DNA of 64,000 nt, from assembly GCA_964403525.1 (NCBI GenBank), contig CAYOGE010000014.1, forward strand, positions 13,516 through 77,515, in the 5' to 3' direction. Position 1 is the first letter of the stretch. Every line of letters starts with the position of its first letter. The notes beneath the pieces were generated by a model, which searched no databases, was not told the origin of the DNA, and saw only the letters and a list, made by a program, of their open reading frames with translations. Positions 60,905-64,000 of this stretch are shown here, piece by piece. A program made the position numbers and the translations under genes. Origin of the DNA: JAJTGZ01 sp964403525 (lineage in GTDB: Bacteria > Planctomycetota > Phycisphaerae > Phycisphaerales > UBA1924).

Positions 60905-62681
60905 GCTGACCTCCTTGCTTTGGCGCGTCAGCGCCCGGTACGGCCCCATCGTCGGCCGGCTTGAGCCCGCCGTTCCAGCGGCTGCCCGACAGCGGCGGTG
61001 GCGGCACTTCTTCCCAAGTCACGGCCGCGCCGCCAAGAACCGTGCCCGTCGCCACCGCCAGATCAACCAGCGCGATGCGGTAATCGCCGATCGCGACCAC
61101 CTCGGCGCTCTGCGCATCGGCGAGGCTGGTCGACGCGTCGAGCACATCCGTGCTCGTGCGGGCGCCGCGGTCGAACTGACGGCTCTCGGCCTCCAGCGTG
61201 CGCGTCGCCAGAAGCGATGCCAGCTGCGCCGCGGCGATGCGCTGCCACGCGCTCACCACGCGATCGACCGCGTCAAGAACCTCCTGCTTGACCGTCTCGC
61301 GCCGACTCTCCAACGAGGCGAGCGTCTTCATCCGCAGCAGGATCGCGCGGCGGAGGCCCGCCTCGGCGCTGTCGTTGCCCAGCGGCACCTGCCCCTCAAG
61401 GCTAACGCCCGCGCTCTGGAAGCGGTGACGCACCACCTGGTGCACCGACTGCCCGAATTCATCCTTAGCGCCGCTGACGTCGTACTGGGCGAGCAGGTTC
61501 ACCAGCGGGCGCGTCGCGTCGCTTGCGAGGTCAACATTCAGCGAATCGCTGAGCACCTGCAGCTCGCTCTGGAGCAACTCCATCCGGTTCGCGTCGGCCA
61601 GCCGCAGAAGTTCGGCCGGCGGGAACTCGTACGCCCAGAGCTCGGGCTCGGTCGACGGCACGATGAGCGCTGGCCCGTCTACGGGCGTGCCTGGGTCGCC
61701 AGCGAGGCGCTTGAGCGCGCGCTGCTGGACCAGCACGGCCGTCTCGGCGCGGATCACCCCTTCAACGCGCGAGGCAACACCGCTCTGCGCCCTGGTCACC
61801 TCGATCTGCGCCGCGTCGCCCGCGTTCGCCCGGCGCTCGGCGCGGGCCAGCAGCGTGCGGGCGAGCTCGAACTGCTGCTTCTGCACCTCGAGCTGCTGGC
61901 GCGCCGAGACCAGCCGCCAGTACGCCCGCTCAACCTCGGCGAGGATGCCCGTGATCTGCAGGCGCGTGCCGGCGGAGGCGATGTCCGCCTGGTACCCCGC
62001 GATCTTGATGCTGGCGGTGTTCACCTCGCGCCCCGCGCCGCGCATCAGCGGCACCGAGAGCGACGACGACACACGCGTGTTGTAGGTGTCACCGAACGAC
62101 ACGAACGGGTTGACCGCCTGCGTGAAGTCGCCCGACATGCCGACCGTCAGCGTGCCGCCCGTCCTCAGCGGAACGTCCAGCGCTGCGCCGGCGTTCACGC
62201 CCCGCACCTGCGTAACGGCGGTGCTGTTGGTGTTGGGCCGGTCGGTCTTGAACGCACCGAGGCTCGGCCGGAAGACCGCGTCAAACTTCGCACGCTCGCG
62301 CGCCTCCGCCTGGCGCGCCACCGCCGGGTCGATCAGCGACACCTTCAAGTCGAGGTTGTTCGCCACCGCGAGCGCCCTCGCCCGCTCCAGCGACCACTCA
62401 ACGCTCGCCGCCCCCTGCCCGCCCGCCCCCGCCGAGCGGTCTTCAACCTCCTTCGCCGCGCGGGCGACCAGCGCCTCGGGAGACTGGTCCTCAGCCGGGA
62501 GCGGGGCCTTGCGGAACCGCTCGATCTCCAGCGCCGGCGCGCTCTGCACGCGCTGCGCAGGCAGGCGCCGAGCGGTGTCGCCGTCGCGCTCGCTAAACAC
62601 CGCCATCGGGTCGGCGCACCCCGCGACCATCAGCAGGGCCGCCGCACCCGTCGCCACCAGTCTGACATGCGCGCCGCCCAT
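60885..62681 (-). CDS. TolC-family outer-membrane efflux lipoprotein
   Basis: 598 residues. Signal with lipobox M-V-A-G-C (Cys at residue 22). Two repeats of the outer membrane efflux protein fold: long helices 'ARALAVANNLDLKVSLIDPAVARQ', 'LVSARQQLEVQKQQFELARTLLARAERRANAGDAAQIEVTRAQS' and 'FDRGARTSTDVLDASTSLADAQSAEVVAIGDYRIALVDLAVATGTV' with the usual 'R-x-G/N-A-G/T-D-…-V' turns. TolC-type proteins form the outer-membrane exit duct of tripartite pumps or type I secretion. It sits 45 bases downstream of a MacB-like permease, which fits a MacAB–TolC-type exporter; a membrane fusion protein gene is not in the window. GAGGAG precedes the ATG. Confidence 0.85.
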   Translation of the reverse strand: MGGAHVRLVATGAAALLMVAGCADPMAVFSERDGDTARRLPAQRVQSAPALEIERFRKAPLPAEDQSPEALVARAAKEVEDRSAGAGGQGAASVEWSLERARALAVANNLDLKVSLIDPAVARQAEARERAKFDAVFRPSLGAFKTDRPNTNSTAVTQVRGVNAGAALDVPLRTGGTLTVGMSGDFTQAVNPFVSFGDTYNTRVSSSLSVPLMRGAGREVNTASIKIAGYQADIASAGTRLQITGILAEVERAYWRLVSARQQLEVQKQQFELARTLLARAERRANAGDAAQIEVTRAQSGVASRVEGVIRAETAVLVQQRALKRLAGDPGTPVDGPALIVPSTEPELWAYEFPPAELLRLADANRMELLQSELQVLSDSLNVDLASDATRPLVNLLAQYDVSGAKDEFGQSVHQVVRHRFQSAGVSLEGQVPLGNDSAEAGLRRAILLRMKTLASLESRRETVKQEVLDAVDRVVSAWQRIAAAQLASLLATRTLEAESRQFDRGARTSTDVLDASTSLADAQSAEVVAIGDYRIALVDLAVATGTVLGGAAVTWEEVPPPPLSGSRWNGGLKPADDGAVPGADAPKQGGQREPGTP

Positions 62682-62725
62682 TGAAGCTCCTCACACCGTT
62701 CCGTCCAGCGGCCCAGGCGCCGCGT

Positions 62726-63970
62726 TCACTCGTGCCGCAGCGCCACGATCGGGTCCAGCCGCGCCGCCTTGATCGCCGGGAACATCCCGAAGATGATCCC
62801 CACCGCCGCCGAGAAAACCACCGACACGAAGATCGTCCACGGCGGAACGCTCAGGTACTCGCTCATGCCCGGCAGAGCGACCTTGCCCAGCGCAACCATC
62901 CCGCCGCCGGTGACGACGCCGACGACGCCGCCGATCAGGCACAGCACCGTCGCCTCGACCAGGAACTGCAGCAGGATGACGCTGGGGCGTGCGCCGACCG
63001 CCTTGCGCAGGCCGATCTCGCGCGTCCGCTCGCTCACGCTCACCAGCATGATGTTCATGATCCCCACGCCCCCCACCAGCAGGCTCACCGCGACAAGCCC
63101 AAGCGCCACCCCGGTGATCACCCCGCTGACGGCCTGGAACTGCTCGATCGCGCTCTGAACGGTGTGGATCTGGAACGTGTTGAGGTCATCGCCAGAGAGG
63201 CCCCGCGAGCGGCGCAGGATCGCGGTGATCTCCGCCTTGGCCTCGTCGGACTGGTCCGTGCCCTTGAGCTCGGCGAGAGCAAAGTCCACGAACAGGCGCG
63301 GGCGCATCGCGACCGCCGTGCTCACCGGCACGTAGACCTCCGTCCGCGTCTCGCCGCCGCCGGGGAACATCGCCGCCATCTCCTTGGTCTCGACAACGCC
63401 GACGATCAGGAACCGCCGGTTGTTGATCAGCAGCGTGTCGCCCGTCGGGTCGGCGCGGAGCTCGAGCTCCGCGATCGCCTTGTCGTTGATCAGGCAGACG
63501 TTGCGCATCTCGTCGACGTCGACCTTGATGAACGGTCGGCCGATCGTCACCACGCGCTTCTCGATCTCGTGCCAGTCGGGCCATATTCCGGTGATCGTCA
63601 CGCCGTCACGCGCGACCTCCCCCGCGCGCACCTGCCCGGTCACAAAGTACATCGGCGTGATCGCGTCGATCGTCTGCGCGTTGTTCTTGAGGTACTCGAT
63701 CTCCGTCAGCTGCAGGGCCACCTCGCTCCAGCGGATTCGCCCGCGCATCGGGCGCGGGATGTCGCCGGTCATGAAGACCTTGCGCGGGCCGAAGGTGTCG
63801 AGCTGGTGCAGCACGTACCCCTTCAGCGCCTGCGTCGCCGTCCCCGTCAGGATCACCGCGCCCACGCCGATGATGATGCCGAGCGTCGTCAGCAGCGCGC
63901 GGAACTTGTTGCCCGTCAGCTGAACAAGGGCGAGCGCAACGGTCTGAAACAGCAGCCGCACGAGGATCAC
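62726..63970 (-). CDS. MacB/FtsX-like ABC transporter permease
   Basis: 414 residues from GTG 63970. The start 'ALVQLTGNKFRALLTTLGIIIGVGAVI' is the MacB periplasmic-core opening with the first membrane helix (~28–45). A periplasmic domain (~50–280) follows. The FtsX domain (~285–405) has three helices and the family motifs 'LLVGGVGIMNIMLVSVSERTREIGLRKAVGA' and 'FPAIKAARLDPIVALRHE'. Such permeases work with a separate or fused ABC ATPase and export peptides, lipoproteins or drugs by a mechanotransmission cycle. It has no fused ATPase, so a partner gene is expected just upstream, outside the window. Confidence 0.9.
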   Translation of the reverse strand: MILVRLLFQTVALALVQLTGNKFRALLTTLGIIIGVGAVILTGTATQALKGYVLHQLDTFGPRKVFMTGDIPRPMRGRIRWSEVALQLTEIEYLKNNAQTIDAITPMYFVTGQVRAGEVARDGVTITGIWPDWHEIEKRVVTIGRPFIKVDVDEMRNVCLINDKAIAELELRADPTGDTLLINNRRFLIVGVVETKEMAAMFPGGGETRTEVYVPVSTAVAMRPRLFVDFALAELKGTDQSDEAKAEITAILRRSRGLSGDDLNTFQIHTVQSAIEQFQAVSGVITGVALGLVAVSLLVGGVGIMNIMLVSVSERTREIGLRKAVGARPSVILLQFLVEATVLCLIGGVVGVVTGGGMVALGKVALPGMSEYLSVPPWTIFVSVVFSAAVGIIFGMFPAIKAARLDPIVALRHE

Positions 63971-64000
63971 GGGCCCGCCCCCCCGCCGGCTGCCGGCGCT
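63967..64000 (-). CDS. Possible 3' end of an upstream gene (ABC ATPase?)
   Basis: A frame open from the right edge ends in APAAGGGAGP and a TGA at 63969–63967 that overlaps the permease GTG by 4 bases. In permease operons of this type the upstream gene is often the ABC ATPase; the 34 visible bases cannot confirm that. Confidence 0.3.
   Translation of the reverse strand, partial: APAAGGGAGP

Overview
The window is about 64 kb of very GC-rich DNA, with G or C strongly preferred at third codon positions. It most likely comes from a planctomycete of the Phycisphaerae type. The evidence is indirect: two exported proteins end in a PTPG–hydrophobic–RRRR sorting tail, several membrane proteins carry the short zinc-ribbon pattern C-x2-C-x-Y-x-L-x-G…CPEC, there is a planctomycete-style divergent sigma-like protein, an RHS giant contains dockerin/EF-hand-like loops, and flagellar genes are present. 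No CRISPR array, insertion sequence, prophage or rRNA was seen. One tRNA (Ser, anticodon UGA) was found.

Layout. 1–2.0 kb: sigma-like protein and a family-9 heptosyltransferase. 2.0–3.0 kb: no normal gene, but a promoter, a 16-codon mini-ORF, a perfect terminator and a second copy of the mini-ORF start. 3.0–6.4 kb: gatB, a lipoprotein hydrolase and a cupin. 6.4–15.4 kb, mostly minus strand: GH57 glycosidase, LptG- and LptF-like permeases, cysS, a CNNM/CorC-like protein with ybeY, and a lipid kinase-like protein. 15.5–19.7 kb: an exported transglutaminase-like protein and two paralogous surface proteins. 19.9–24.8 kb, minus: upp, motB, motA, an SPC-type metal P-ATPase and its small membrane partner. 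24.8–31 kb: zinc-ribbon membrane protein, SpoVR, small lipoprotein, YjfB-like protein with a sigma-28-type promoter, and clpB. 31–34.7 kb, minus: a membrane protein, then a five-gene chain with 4-base overlaps made of four tandem paralogous Cys-rich membrane proteins and one zinc-ribbon membrane protein. 34.7–43.6 kb, minus: an RHS remnant, a putative immunity gene and a 2662-residue secreted RHS protein with a nuclease-like C-terminus. 43.8–51.1 kb: a compact type II secretion/type IV pilus-like operon (secretin, GspE ATPase, GspC/L/M-like proteins, TPR lipoprotein). 51.5–53.5 kb: tRNA-Ser next to perfect inverted repeats, and a dioxygenase–esterase fusion. 53.5–64 kb: a metallopeptidase, a DUF486 protein, two amidohydrolase-family genes (one a double-length fusion), a peroxiredoxin, a TolC-like lipoprotein and a MacB-like permease.

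Two themes stand out. First, many genes have a TAnnnT -10 box only 5–6 bases before the start codon and no Shine–Dalgarno sequence, which is the arrangement of leaderless mRNAs; genes with a good Shine–Dalgarno (clpB, spoVR, the two surface proteins, RHS) lack it. Second, 31–43.6 kb is an accessory region whose centre is a polymorphic-toxin RHS locus with a low-GC toxin/immunity end, an orphan RHS fragment, and a family of four duplicated Cys-rich membrane proteins of unknown function. The last group is the best candidate here for an undescribed system.
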